Of a stretch of 64,000 nucleotides of DNA, positions 1 to 9,201 are shown in pieces. The stretch's first letter is position 1, and every line of letters begins with the position of its first letter. The notes beneath the pieces were generated by a model that was not told the DNA's origin, ran no database searches, and worked only from the letters and a program-made list of their open reading frames with translations. Source of the stretch: Gammaproteobacteria bacterium (GTDB lineage: Bacteria; Pseudomonadota; Gammaproteobacteria; Steroidobacterales; Woeseiaceae); contig JAACFM010000001.1 in NCBI GenBank assembly GCA_009937445.1, positions 1-64,000 on the forward strand. The letters are read 5' to 3'. The position numbers were made by a program, and so were the translations under genes.

Positions 1-2
1 GG

Positions 3-1145
3 ATGATGTTTGTACTCGGCATCACCGGTTACTGGCTCGTCTGGGATGAACTCGCGCAATACGTCGCGATCAGCTCGGCGGAACTGATCGACAGCATCCC
101 TATTTTTACCGACTCGATGGCTGGCAACTTTCTCAGTGACGATCTGTTGTCGAATCGTTTCTTCACATTAATGGCCTTTCTGCATCTGATCGGCCTGCCA
201 ATATTCCTGGTCTTCGGCATCTGGCTGCACGTTTTTCGATTGAACAGCCCGCGAATCAATCCACCGCGTCGCATGATGGCCGCGACGCTGCTGGCGATGT
301 TAATTTTATCGGCCGTGTATCCCGCGATCAGTCATGAGCAAGCCGACCTGGCGATGACGCCGCAGGTTTTGAGACTCGACTGGTTCTATCTGCATATTTA
401 TCCGCTAATCCAGATGTGGTCACCGGGCTGGGTCTGGGTACTCCTGGTCGGTGTCAGTTCGATCATTGTTGTGGCGCCCTGGGCGCCATCGCAAAAGAAA
501 GTACCACCGGCATTGGTCACGCTCGACTATTGCAATGGCTGCGAGCGTTGTGTGGATGACTGCCCGTTTGGCGCTGTGGAGATGGTGCCTCGCACCGATG
601 AAACAAATTACTCGCACCAGGCAAGCGTTGACCCAGGCTTGTGTGTTGGTTGTGGAATCTGTGTCGGCGCCTGTCCGACTGCGACGCCTTTCCGCTCGCG
701 TGGTGCGCTTGTGCCGGGTATTGACCTCCCGGATAGCAGCGCCGCAAGTATTCGAGAAGATATCATTGCCGCAGGCGCGAATAAGACGGTCCCACACATC
801 ATCGTTTTCGCTTGCCAGGATGATGCTCAGTTAAAAGACATGGAAGACGCCGGTATCAGCTGCGTGACAGTGAAATGTATGGGGCAGCTGCCGCCGTCCT
901 ATATGGATTTCACCTTGAGCCGCGGTCATGCGGACGGAGTCCTGCTGCTTGGCTGCCAGGACGGAAATTGTTCTTACCGATTTGGCGCGGAGTGGACAGA
1001 GCAACGCATGGTTCGACAAAGGGATCCAATGCTGCGGCGCCGGGTTGACCTGGAGCGGGTCGCTCTTGGCTGGCAAACACCGTGGTCGGATTGCTCGAGT
1101 TCGTTGAAGAAATACAATGCATTCAAGCAGTCACTCAAACAATGA
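3..1145 (+). CDS. Cytochrome b6-like / 4Fe-4S ferredoxin / MvhD-type fusion (5' end outside window)
   Basis: The reading frame is open from the window edge, so the true start probably lies upstream and the first Met here is not trusted. The visible part begins with membrane helices. One helix carries two His at residues 61 and 76, with 14 residues between them; this is the spacing of cytochrome b6 heme ligands, against 13 in bc1 cytochrome b. Further helices lie near residues 91-110 and 140-158. Two 4Fe-4S motifs follow: Cys 177/180/183/187 and 214/217/220/224. The last 110 residues resemble the MvhD/FrhD iron-sulfur domain, with a Cys in VFACQDD and a Cys pair in GCQDGNC. The protein probably moves electrons between membrane heme and a cytoplasmic iron-sulfur partner. 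The partner cannot be identified from this window. It overlaps the next gene by ATGA. Confidence 0.85.
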   Translation: MMFVLGITGYWLVWDELAQYVAISSAELIDSIPIFTDSMAGNFLSDDLLSNRFFTLMAFLHLIGLPIFLVFGIWLHVFRLNSPRINPPRRMMAATLLAMLILSAVYPAISHEQADLAMTPQVLRLDWFYLHIYPLIQMWSPGWVWVLLVGVSSIIVVAPWAPSQKKVPPALVTLDYCNGCERCVDDCPFGAVEMVPRTDETNYSHQASVDPGLCVGCGICVGACPTATPFRSRGALVPGIDLPDSSAASIREDIIAAGANKTVPHIIVFACQDDAQLKDMEDAGISCVTVKCMGQLPPSYMDFTLSRGHADGVLLLGCQDGNCSYRFGAEWTEQRMVRQRDPMLRRRVDLERVALGWQTPWSDCSSSLKKYNAFKQSLKQ

Positions 1146-1633
1146 AGATTCTGGCGGAAATTCTCATGTACGCGACGTTCATGGTGATCGTCGGCGCGTT
1201 GTCCGTGTGGCCGCCCTACCAACTCGTCGAAGAAGACAGAGCGATTATTTCGCTGGTTTTCTCGCACGCGGGGGAGCGTATTGCTGAGTGTCGGATCCTG
1301 AGCCAGGATGAACTCAACAAGCTGCCTCCTAACATGCGAAAGCCAAGTGACTGTCCGCGCGAGAGACACCCTGTTCGGGTTGAGCTACGGACCGGCACAA
1401 ATACGTTGTACGCGGAGACGTTGCTGCCCAGCGGCATCTGGGCAGACGGTAAGGCCAGTGTTTATCAGCGCGTCGAAGTGTTGGCGGGTGAACATGAGAT
1501 CTTCGTCGGCATGAACGACAGTGGTGGTAGTGAGAGTTTCGATGCTTCCAACGCACTGACGTTAAATTTATGGCCAGGGCGTAACCTGGTCATCCAGTTC
1601 GATGAACAAACAGAGCAATTTCTGATTCGGTGA
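1142..1633 (+). CDS. Hypothetical membrane-anchored protein coupled to the redox fusion
   Basis: This is a 163-residue protein that I do not recognise. The ATG at 1142 overlaps the upstream stop as ATGA, which suggests translational coupling; an in-frame Met 20 codons earlier lies inside the neighbour and is unlikely to be used. Residues 5-23 form a hydrophobic segment that could be an uncleaved anchor or a signal peptide. The rest looks like a beta-rich extracytoplasmic domain, with a Cys at about residue 50 and another at about 71 that could pair. The position between a cytochrome/ferredoxin fusion and a hemerythrin suggests an accessory role in that redox system. This rests on context only. 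Confidence 0.7.
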   Translation: MKILAEILMYATFMVIVGALSVWPPYQLVEEDRAIISLVFSHAGERIAECRILSQDELNKLPPNMRKPSDCPRERHPVRVELRTGTNTLYAETLLPSGIWADGKASVYQRVEVLAGEHEIFVGMNDSGGSESFDASNALTLNLWPGRNLVIQFDEQTEQFLIR

Positions 1634-1640
1634 TTTTGTT

Positions 1641-2036
1641 ATGAGCTTTTTGCAATGGAAAAACGAATACTCGGTCGGCATTGAGTCGATGGATGATGAA
1701 CATCGCGAAATGATTGCGCTGATAAACAGCACCTACGACAAGCTTGGGTCAGATGCCGATGCGGAGCAGATAGACGATTGTCTCGCAGAGATCTTCAATA
1801 CGATTTCAATGCACTTCGCGCTCGAAGAGCGAATTATGCGTAATGCCGCTTACGCTGAGTTTGAGGCACATAAGAACGACCACGAGGAATTACTCGACCG
1901 CTTAAGAGACCTGATGGATGACTTCTATGCGGATCCGGCGACGGGTACGAAGGCACTGGAGCAGAGCCTGTCTGATTGGTTCGCAGGACATTTTTCGACT
2001 TTCGATGCGCGCTTGCACGGTTTGCCAGAGCACTGA
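1641..2036 (+). CDS. Bacteriohemerythrin
   Basis: The protein has 131 residues, the usual length of a single-domain bacteriohemerythrin. All seven expected di-iron ligands are visible: His21, His58, Glu62, His77, His81, His117 and Asp122. They lie in the standard four-helix pattern (DDEH, HFALEE, HKNDH, HFSTFD). Such proteins bind O2, or in some cases NO, reversibly at a non-heme di-iron site and may deliver oxygen to membrane oxidases or act as a sensor. Its place between an electron-transfer fusion and a heme-copper oxidase gene on the other strand fits O2 or NO handling. It starts 7 nt after the upstream stop and is probably in the same operon. Confidence 0.93.
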   Translation: MSFLQWKNEYSVGIESMDDEHREMIALINSTYDKLGSDADAEQIDDCLAEIFNTISMHFALEERIMRNAAYAEFEAHKNDHEELLDRLRDLMDDFYADPATGTKALEQSLSDWFAGHFSTFDARLHGLPEH

Positions 2037-2049
2037 TTCTCAGTCGGGT

Positions 2050-2235
2050 TCAGGTGGCCAGAATCGTTCGTAAGACGTTGAATGAAATCAGCGCCAGCGA
2101 CAGGAAGACGACGAAAAATACGACCTGTCTGTGCTTCAGCACCTCTCCTTTTTTTTTCTCAATAGCTCGAATGACCCAGTCCGCGAACAGATAGATCAGG
2201 ATCGCATTGAGCGTGAATACAATAATTTCCATCAT
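2050..2235 (-). CDS. Small two-helix membrane protein next to the oxidase
   Basis: This 61-residue protein has two predicted membrane helices, at about residues 3-22 and 39-58. A basic loop (AIEKKKGEVLKHRQ) joins them. Its ATG overlaps the TGA of the upstream oxidase reading frame (ATGA at 2232-2235), which points to translational coupling. Small subunits of this kind often accompany heme-copper oxidases, but no specific family is recognised. Because it is coupled to the 3' part of the oxidase, its expression may suffer from the frameshift upstream. Confidence 0.6.
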   Translation of the reverse strand: MMEIIVFTLNAILIYLFADWVIRAIEKKKGEVLKHRQVVFFVVFLSLALISFNVLRTILAT

Positions 2236-3558
2236 GAGTTTTGTCTCTTGCTCATCGATTTATACGCCACTATCAGGAACAGCAGTCCGCCGATCACGGA
2301 GACGAGACCACCAAGTCCCATCAACCCCATCCCTGCCATTTGACCCAGACCTTCCAGCCCCTGAGCGGCTCCGGCGGTCTTTCTTTGCACGCCGTAACCA
2401 CCGCTCCAGGCAAGGCCGATGATATGCATGAATTGTCCGCTGGCATACAGGTACGGTTGCCACGTCGCCATGCGTTCCGGCAGGTCACCGAACCCGAGTC
2501 GCGGTAACAGGTAATACGTCAGTCCCATAAAGGCAATCGTGACGCCGACGGTAGCGCCGTGATAGTGCGCCGCCACCCACCGCGAATAGCCCCAGAGAAC
2601 TGAGCAGCGCGGCACGCAGGTAACGGGCTTCGCCCCGCGGTTTCTCGGCGCGCCAGAGACTGGCAGCAACCGCCAGTCCAAGTGGCAGGCAGGACAGGCC
2701 GCCGTACTTCATCAGTTCGGTGAAAGCGATGCGGTGGCCAACAGCAGTAATCTCGTGAGCCAGGTACAGGAAGGGCACGGTAATTACCGGCAACGCCAGG
2801 AAAATCGCAAACACCAGTGTCAGGCGAGGGGTCAGCTCGAAGCGGCAGCCACTGGCAGTTGCCAGAACGACCCACGCGATCATCATGAGCAACGTGTAAC
2901 TGAACTGGACAATGTGACCACCACCCCAGAACAGAAACTCGAAATAGATTCGTCCATCCATTTCAGCGGGTAGTCCGCGCCAGGACGCGAATACGGCGAT
3001 AATCGCGAGGCCTGTCAGCAAAGTTGACAGTGTAATGCCCGCCTGCAAGGCGCTTGTGCCGGTCAGTTTCTGACTGATTCGCGGGCGGTCAATAAAGGAA
3101 CGAACAAGGTGGCTGAGAATGCCACCAGTAAACAAAACGAGGCCACCATAGAACAGAGGATGCTGCAGAACAGGCACGTAATTGTTCATCAGCGGGTCAG
3201 CAGCGCCGACGAACGGACAGATGATAATGATGGTCGTACCCAAAGCCGCCAGCGAGAACGACAGTCGATCCCAAAGCGGTTTGTCGACGTTGGTACTCAG
3301 GCTCCAGGTGGCGGCTGAAATCGCCAGTAACCAGACCAGTACTGACAGCGTGACGTGGACCACTAGCGCAATTCGGAAAAAGTCCAGAAACGGGATCAGT
3401 CCCTGGATGACCGGGGTGCGGGCAAGCACGAGCAATATGGAAAACACACCGGCAGCGACCAAGGAGATCAGCCCCAGCGTCAACCATGCAGTGACGTTGC
3501 GACGAATCGCTGCGCTACGAATCGGTAGGTCATATGAATGTCTGGAAATATCCGTCAC
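2232..3558 (-). pseudogene. Heme-copper oxidase subunit I (cbb3/NOR-like), frameshifted
   Basis: The first frame (3558 down to about 2580) encodes roughly ten membrane helices. It carries a helix II His at residue 68, a GGGHIVQF motif with His215 (the expected CuB ligand region of helix VI), and His268/His275 in the next helix. The HYHGATVG motif of helix X, with the heme ligands, is in a different frame, running to 2232. The frames join at about 2575-2590, in a G-rich stretch. In this family about a dozen residues normally separate the LF.VGG segment from the AHYHG motif; here they almost abut. A small out-of-frame deletion therefore seems more likely than a one-base error. Both halves look well conserved, so the break is recent or an assembly artefact. 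Confidence 0.8.
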
Positions 3559-3573
3559 TGCTGCTTTCTGATT

Positions 3574-3599
3574 GGGCCTGTTGCGAACGCTACAGGCCC
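3574..3599. promoter_or_regulatory. Perfect 8-bp inverted repeat between divergent oxidase and lldD-type genes
   Basis: The arms GGGCCTGT (3574-3581) and ACAGGCCC (3592-3599) are exact complements, with a 10-nt spacer. The repeat sits in the 77-nt gap between two divergent genes and lacks a T-run. An operator for a dimeric regulator is therefore a better guess than a terminator. No regulator is encoded next to it. Confidence 0.4.
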
Positions 3600-3635
3600 C
3601 AAGCTACATACGTCAATGCATGATAATCTCAAATC

Positions 3636-4790
3636 ATGAGAATCAAGGACTGTAATAACATCATGGACTTCCGTCGCCTTGCGCGACGCAAACTGCCATC
3701 GCCAGTTTTTCATTACCTTGATGGAGGGGCAGATGACGAGTGGACGCTGGGAAGAAATACCTCGGCTTTTGACGACTACGAGTTGCTTCCTGCACAGTTG
3801 TCCGACGTCAGTAATATTGACCTGAAGACGACACTTTTCGGCGAATCGATCGACTGGCCCGTGATGATTTCACCGACCGGTGCGTCGAAACTGTTTCATG
3901 CGGCAGGCGAACCGGCGGTGATTAGAGCCGCCGAAAAATTCGGCATGATTTATAGCCTGTCGACACTCGGTACGACGTCTATCGAAGACGTTGGTGCAAT
4001 CGGCAGTTGCCCGAAGATGTACCAGGTATACGTTTTCAAGGACAGGGGAGTGACCGCAGGTTTTGTCGAGCGGTGTAAAGCGTCCGGTTTCAAAGCACTG
4101 TGCCTGACAGTTGATACACCGGTAGCAGGCAACCGTGAACGTGACGCTGTCTACGGTTTTTCATCAGGCCGCCTTCGTCTGCGCGCTGTTCCAAGTTGGT
4201 TGAGACACCCTGGCTGGCTGTATCGTGCGCTGCTGAAGAACGATCTGGAAATGGTGAATCTCGCGACCAGTGATCGGTCATCAATCAGTTCTGAAATCAA
4301 TTTACACGATTATTTTAACAGCCAGCTGGATCGCTCCCTGACCTGGAAAGATGTCGAATGGCTGGCGGAACTGTGGGACGGACCCCTCGTCATAAAAGGC
4401 GTCCAGACGGTCGCAGATTGCCGTAACGCGGCAAACTCCGGGGCCACTGCAGTGATGCTGTCCAACCATGGAGGTCGCCAGCTTGAGGGCGCACCCGCGC
4501 CGGTTGACTGTATCGCCGACGTCGCGGATGCGTTGCACGACCGGCTCGAGATTATCTGTGATGGTGGCGTGCGTCGCGGTACCCACGTTGTGAAAGCGCT
4601 CGCCATGGGCGCCAATGCCTGCAGTATCGGTCGCGGCTATTTGTACCCTCTGGCAGCCGGTGGCCAGGCAGGGGTTGAGAGAGGCCTGTCTTTGTTGCGT
4701 GATGAGGTCGAAAGAACCCTGGCCCTGATGGGCTGCAACTCAATTCAAAAGCTGGGTCCAAGCTTCGTCAGACAACGGGCCAACAGCTAG
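3636..4790 (+). CDS. FMN-dependent alpha-hydroxy-acid oxidase / L-lactate dehydrogenase family
   Basis: The protein has 384 residues, the usual length for the LldD/glycolate oxidase family, which oxidises L-2-hydroxy acids to 2-oxo acids with FMN. Visible features are the N-terminal FDDYEL..L..V segment, the SPTGA motif near the FMN site, and the active-site histidine motif SNHGGRQL. The phosphate-binding DGGVRRG and GRGYLY segments lie near the C-terminus. The substrate cannot be fixed from sequence; L-lactate is the commonest in bacteria. It is divergent from the broken oxidase gene and may share its control region. Met at 3663 is an alternative start; neither start has a strong ribosome binding site. 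Confidence 0.88.
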   Translation: MRIKDCNNIMDFRRLARRKLPSPVFHYLDGGADDEWTLGRNTSAFDDYELLPAQLSDVSNIDLKTTLFGESIDWPVMISPTGASKLFHAAGEPAVIRAAEKFGMIYSLSTLGTTSIEDVGAIGSCPKMYQVYVFKDRGVTAGFVERCKASGFKALCLTVDTPVAGNRERDAVYGFSSGRLRLRAVPSWLRHPGWLYRALLKNDLEMVNLATSDRSSISSEINLHDYFNSQLDRSLTWKDVEWLAELWDGPLVIKGVQTVADCRNAANSGATAVMLSNHGGRQLEGAPAPVDCIADVADALHDRLEIICDGGVRRGTHVVKALAMGANACSIGRGYLYPLAAGGQAGVERGLSLLRDEVERTLALMGCNSIQKLGPSFVRQRANS

Positions 4791-5063
4791 CGCGCTGTCG
4801 ATCGCCTGACGCGGAAAAATGCGCATTTTGAGGCCGTTTCCTGGTTGAGCCGACACGGCAATTCGCGTTTTCAGGGCCACGCGGAGGTTTCCATTTCCAC
4901 GTAAAACAAAGGAAACAAAGGACCCAATTGGCTCAGCAAAGATCTCTTTGCCGGTATTTGCTAGGATAAAAGTCCCAGTTATGGGTAATATTTCCGCTGC
5001 TGTAACCTTGAGGGTGCAGCGCGAAAGCCGGATTTGACCGGTAGTTCTTTTCAAGAGGTAGTT

Positions 5064-5276
5064 ATGTCAGGCGAAAGAGTTTCAGGAACCGTAAAGTGGT
5101 TCAACGACGATAAGGGATTTGGTTTTATCGAACGTGAGGGTGGTGCGGATGTATTTGTGCACCACACCGCGGTCCAGATGGAAGGATTCAAATCCCTGAA
5201 AGAAGGTCAAAAAGTCACGATGGAAGTGACACAGGGTCAGAAGGGCCCGCAGGCGGAAAACGTCGTAGCGGATTAA
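5064..5276 (+). CDS. Cold-shock protein, CspA family
   Basis: This 70-residue single-domain OB-fold protein carries both RNA-binding motifs: KGFGFIER (RNP1) and DVFVHHTAV (RNP2). Such proteins bind single-stranded RNA or DNA and act as RNA chaperones. The ATG at 5064 follows a clear GAGGT ribosome binding site. The gene is preceded by about 270 nt with no gene (4791-5063). A long leader is typical of csp mRNAs, but I could not confirm a cold-box or a convincing promoter there. It is probably monocistronic. Confidence 0.95.
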   Translation: MSGERVSGTVKWFNDDKGFGFIEREGGADVFVHHTAVQMEGFKSLKEGQKVTMEVTQGQKGPQAENVVAD

Positions 5277-5373
5277 TCCTGCCCGGTCCGTCGCTGACAA
5301 AATCAGCGCAAGGCAAGAGCAGCAGACAAACGAACCGGAAGAGATATCCGGTCCGAGACCTTATTGTGCGACA

Positions 5374-6075
5374 GTGCTAATGGCGGCGCAGCGATACACT
5401 CAATTCGAGAAGAAGACGATCAAGTTTCTTAAGGAGCTTGGCAAGAACAACAATCGAGATTGGTTCAAAGCGAACAAGACACGTTACGAAGAAGATGTCC
5501 TTGATGTGGCCTTGCATTTCATACAGTCAATGCAGGAGCCGCTGGCCAAGTTTGCACCGCATTTCACGGCAGTACCCACGCGCATGGGCGGGTCGCTTAT
5601 GCGGGTGTATCGCGATACTCGTTTCTCGAAGAACAAACTGCCCTACAAAACAAATATTGGAATTCAATTTCGTCATGAGCGGGCCAAGGACGTGCATTCG
5701 CCTGGTTATTACGTGCATATCGATCCTGATGAAGTCTTTATTGGTGTGGGCATGTGGCGTCCGGAATCCGCAGCATTGCGACAGATTCGTGAGCGCATCG
5801 CGGCCAGGCCGGGTGAATGGAGCCATGCCATCGGGACATCGGCATTCAAGCGACATTTCAGCCTGGGTGGCGAGTCCCTGCAGCGCCCGCCACGCGGTTT
5901 TGATAAAGACCACCCGTTGATTGACGATATCAAGAGAAAGAGCTTTATCGCGGTGCGCGAAATGACGGTTGCGGACTGTCTGCAGCCACAATTTCAGCGC
6001 AGCGTCGAGACGTCGTTCAAGCAGGCGACGCCTTATATGGAGTTCTTGTGCGCTGCGGTTGGCGTCAAACTCTAG
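5374..6075 (+). CDS. DUF2461 / TIGR02453 family protein
   Basis: The protein is about 233 residues from a GTG at 5374; an ATG two codons later is equally possible. It matches the conserved DUF2461 family: an N-terminal FLKELGKNNNRDWF.ANK segment, a central RDTRFSKNK.PYKTN motif, and GYYVHIDPDE further on. The biochemical role of the family is unknown. It is convergent with the redoxin gene on the other strand, and their 3' ends overlap by 4 nt. Confidence 0.85.
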   Translation: MLMAAQRYTQFEKKTIKFLKELGKNNNRDWFKANKTRYEEDVLDVALHFIQSMQEPLAKFAPHFTAVPTRMGGSLMRVYRDTRFSKNKLPYKTNIGIQFRHERAKDVHSPGYYVHIDPDEVFIGVGMWRPESAALRQIRERIAARPGEWSHAIGTSAFKRHFSLGGESLQRPPRGFDKDHPLIDDIKRKSFIAVREMTVADCLQPQFQRSVETSFKQATPYMEFLCAAVGVKL

Positions 6076-6659
6076 CGATCGAGCGCTGTTCGCAATTCTC
6101 GTAACAGCGTTTTCGGGTTGGGCCGATCGGCTATGAACTTCGACAGCTCGGTGTAACGGATTATTCCGCTGGGATCGACGACCAGTGCGGTTGGCCAAAT
6201 CGTATCTTCGCCGTACTCCTTTCGATGGTTCTTCGGCACGCCGGACTCCTGCAACAAACCGAGCTGTTTCGTTACCGTCAGCCTGTCATCCAGCCAAAAT
6301 TCAAACTCAACTTCAAAAAACTCGGCAACGCGTCGTGTTGTTTCAAGTGGCTTGGGCGTAATAAGAACAAGTCGGGCACCCAGATCGATGATGTCTTTGT
6401 AATGAACCGTCAGATTCTCGACCTGCGAGCTGCAAAAAGGACACCAGTTGCCTCGAACAAACAGGATGACCGCCGCACTGCCATGCAGTTGAGTTGAACG
6501 TATCGGGTTCCCGGCCTCGTCGAAGGTACTGAAGTCCGGCAAGGGTTGGCCGCGCCGCAATGCGGCGGGGACCGGTCGGCCGGCACGTTTAAAACGCCAG
6601 TAGGCGAACGCGGCCAAGACCATCGCAGCCGCTATAATCAAGATTGAATTTGTACCCAT
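6072..6659 (-). CDS. Membrane-anchored AhpC/TSA-type redoxin
   Basis: The protein has 195 residues. An N-terminal hydrophobic helix (about residues 5-21) is followed by a thioredoxin-fold domain of the AhpC/TSA or redoxin type. The active-site motif is NWCPFC at about residue 75, so both cysteines of a CXXC centre are present. The N-terminal helix could hold the domain in the periplasm. The likely role is thiol-disulfide exchange or peroxide reduction; the sequence does not separate the two. It is divergent from the acetoacetyl-CoA synthetase gene, with about 80 nt between the start codons. Confidence 0.8.
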   Translation of the reverse strand: MGTNSILIIAAAMVLAAFAYWRFKRAGRPVPAALRRGQPLPDFSTFDEAGNPIRSTQLHGSAAVILFVRGNWCPFCSSQVENLTVHYKDIIDLGARLVLITPKPLETTRRVAEFFEVEFEFWLDDRLTVTKQLGLLQESGVPKNHRKEYGEDTIWPTALVVDPSGIIRYTELSKFIADRPNPKTLLRELRTALDR

Positions 6660-6740
6660 AGCCAGCAGTATCGCCCTCGATTGGTCATAGACACAAGGTT
6701 GGTTTTATGGATACTGACACGAGGCCTCCAGTACTTCGAG

Positions 6741-8678
6741 ATGATGAGCAGCAATCCGATCATTTGGGAACCCGACACCGCGAGAATCCAGGGGTCGGCA
6801 ATGTACCAATTCATGCAACAACAACAATGCGATGACTACGCAGAACTGCATCAATGGTCCATTGATGATGCACCCGCGTTCTGGTCGGCGATCTGTGATT
6901 TTTGCTCAATTGAATTCGTACGGCCGCCAAAGACTGTTTTGGCCCGGCCCGACAACTTTATGGATGCCGGCTGGTTTGAAGGTGCAGAACTTAATTTCGC
7001 CGCCCACCTCACACGACACACAGGTGCGCAAGCCGCAATCGTTTTTTGCGGCGAAGATGGCACTCGGCAAGAGCTAAGTCGGGATGACCTGCGCTCCGCG
7101 GTTGCGTCGATTGCCGCGGCCCTCCGCGCTTGCGGAGTCGAAAAAGGAGACCGTGTTGCCGGGTTCCTGCCAAATTGTCCGGAAGCGATAATCGCGATGC
7201 TGGCCGCGGCGAGCATCGGTGCAATCTGGTCATCGTGCTCACCCGACTTTGGTAGCACTGGGGTCGTGGATCGTTTTGGCCAAATTGAGCCGAAGATACT
7301 CTTCGCCACCAACGCGTATTTCTACAATGGCAAGATATGCGACACACGCGAAACGCTTGCAGGGGTCGCGAAGTCCATTCCCTCTATCCTTACGACCGTC
7401 GTCATACCGTTTGTGATGCAGGCGCCCACCGAAACCGGCATTGACAATGCGGTTCTCTGGCAGGACTTCCTGGTTGCAGACGCGCCACTCGAGTTCACGC
7501 CGCTGGACTTTAATCACCCGCTGTACATCATGTATTCGTCCGGTACGACGGGTGTACCGAAATGCATAGTGCATGGACATGGTGGAACCTTGTTGCAGCA
7601 AAGCAAAGAGCATGTTCTGCACACGGATGTTGCCGCAGGCGATAAGTTATTTTATTTCACAACTTGCGGCTGGATGATGTGGAACTGGCTCGTTTGCGGT
7701 CTGGGAACGGGAGCAACGCTGATCCTGTTTGACGGTGCACCATTTTATCGGGACGGGCGCATACTCTGGGAGATAGCGGAACGAGAAGGGATAACGATTT
7801 TCGGCACCAGCGCCAAGTATATTTCGGCCCTGCAGAATACCGAGGTTCGACCAGCGGAAGATTTTTCCTTGGCAAAACTGCGCACGATATTGTCCACAGG
7901 ATCCCCTCTGGCCCCGGAGAGTTTCGATTTCGTTTACGCGGCAATCAGTGGCGACGTGCAACTGTCTTCAATATCAGGGGGTACTGATATTCTCAGTTGT
8001 TTCGCTTTGGGAAATCCGGTATTGCCGGTTCGTCGAGGCGAATTGCAATGCAAAGGTCTTGGCATGGCGACAGAAATATTCACCGAAGCCGGTGAGTCGG
8101 TTATCGGTGTGCACGGAGAGCTTGTCTGCACGCGGCCCTTTCCGTCGACGCCGATTGGTTTTTGGAATGATCCTGACGGAGCCCGATATCGAGCAGCCTA
8201 CTTCGAACGATTTCCGGGCGTTTGGGCGCACGGCGATTTTGCTGAATTGACAGAAGATGGCGGTCTCGTCATACATGGCCGGTCGGACTCGGTTCTAAAC
8301 CCGGGCGGTGTGCGTATCGGTACGGCGGAGATTTATCGACAAGTTGAGAAGCTCGACGAGGTTGTTGAGAGTATCGCAATCGGGCAGAACTGGGAGGATG
8401 ACGTACGCGTCGTGCTGTTCGTCTTGTTGCAAAATGGCGTTGCTCTGAACGACGAGCTGCGTGATCAGATTCGACGCACCATCCGCGAAAACACGACGCC
8501 CCGGCACGTGCCGGCAAAAATCATATCCGTTCCTGAGATCCCGAGAACAAAAAGCGGCAAAATTGTGGAACTGGCCGTTCGCTCTGTCGTACACGGTGAG
8601 GTCGTGAAGAACACCGAGGCGCTGGCCAATCCGGAGGCACTGCGGTATTTCAGTGGCTTGACGGAACTTGAAACCTGA
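6741..8678 (+). CDS. Acetoacetyl-CoA synthetase
   Basis: The protein has 645 residues from ATG 6741, matching the usual length of about 650. It belongs to the ANL adenylate-forming family and aligns in outline with AacS, which makes acetoacetyl-CoA from acetoacetate, ATP and CoA. Key motifs are the P-loop-like SSGTTGVPKCIVHG, the hinge region GRSDSVLNPGGVRIG, and the C-terminal PRTKSGK with the catalytic lysine. The enzyme feeds ketone bodies or PHB breakdown products back into CoA metabolism. An upstream in-frame TTG at 6681 would add 20 poorly conserved residues. The downstream thioesterase may be co-transcribed. Confidence 0.88.
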   Translation: MMSSNPIIWEPDTARIQGSAMYQFMQQQQCDDYAELHQWSIDDAPAFWSAICDFCSIEFVRPPKTVLARPDNFMDAGWFEGAELNFAAHLTRHTGAQAAIVFCGEDGTRQELSRDDLRSAVASIAAALRACGVEKGDRVAGFLPNCPEAIIAMLAAASIGAIWSSCSPDFGSTGVVDRFGQIEPKILFATNAYFYNGKICDTRETLAGVAKSIPSILTTVVIPFVMQAPTETGIDNAVLWQDFLVADAPLEFTPLDFNHPLYIMYSSGTTGVPKCIVHGHGGTLLQQSKEHVLHTDVAAGDKLFYFTTCGWMMWNWLVCGLGTGATLILFDGAPFYRDGRILWEIAEREGITIFGTSAKYISALQNTEVRPAEDFSLAKLRTILSTGSPLAPESFDFVYAAISGDVQLSSISGGTDILSCFALGNPVLPVRRGELQCKGLGMATEIFTEAGESVIGVHGELVCTRPFPSTPIGFWNDPDGARYRAAYFERFPGVWAHGDFAELTEDGGLVIHGRSDSVLNPGGVRIGTAEIYRQVEKLDEVVESIAIGQNWEDDVRVVLFVLLQNGVALNDELRDQIRRTIRENTTPRHVPAKIISVPEIPRTKSGKIVELAVRSVVHGEVVKNTEALANPEALRYFSGLTELET

Positions 8679-8706
8679 GGAGTTGCAGTTGTCGGACGCA
8701 GAGTTA

Positions 8707-9201
8707 ATGGGTTCTGAGGTGCTACGGGGGACGGTATTGCCCGAATGGATAGATGCCAATGAGCACATGAACGTCGCCTACTATGTCCTCGCCTTCGATC
8801 TGGCAGTTGATTCACTGTGGGAAGCGTTCGGTATTACCGAGGATTACATCAATGTGAGCAACAGTTCGACGTTCGCCGTCGAAAGCCACGTAACCTGGCA
8901 GCGTGAGTTGGCGGTCGACGAGCCGTACATCATTACGTCACATTTGCTGGCGTACGATAACAAACGAATTCATCAGTTCATGCGCATGTATCATGGCGAA
9001 AAGTATTTTCTAGCGGCAACGGCCGAATGGTTGAATTTGCATGTTGATCTCGATATTCGAAGAGTGTCTCCCTGGCCTGCGGCAATCCTCAGGCAGATCT
9101 CGGCATTTGCTGAGCGACAAGCTGATTGGGGATGGCCACCTGACGCAGGAAAACAAATGACGGTCGCCAACCCGACGTATTCAGCTCGAGTTCCCGGCTG
9201 A
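8707..9201 (+). CDS. Hotdog-fold acyl-CoA thioesterase (4HBT-like)
   Basis: This protein of about 164 residues carries the 4HBT-type motif DANEHMNVAYY near its start. Members hydrolyse acyl- or aroyl-CoA thioesters. The ATG at 8707 lies just before the domain. In-frame TTG codons at 8668 and nearby would give a slightly longer protein that overlaps the synthetase gene, and they cannot be excluded. Its position after acetoacetyl-CoA synthetase suggests CoA recycling, but the substrate is not known. The stop overlaps the glycerol kinase ATG (TGATG). Confidence 0.75.
   Translation: MGSEVLRGTVLPEWIDANEHMNVAYYVLAFDLAVDSLWEAFGITEDYINVSNSSTFAVESHVTWQRELAVDEPYIITSHLLAYDNKRIHQFMRMYHGEKYFLAATAEWLNLHVDLDIRRVSPWPAAILRQISAFAERQADWGWPPDAGKQMTVANPTYSARVPG

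Noticed and set aside
4928..4971. Promoter for the cold-shock gene (TTGGCT/TTGCCG with TAGGAT)
   Set aside because: No pair of boxes has an acceptable 15-19 nt spacing.
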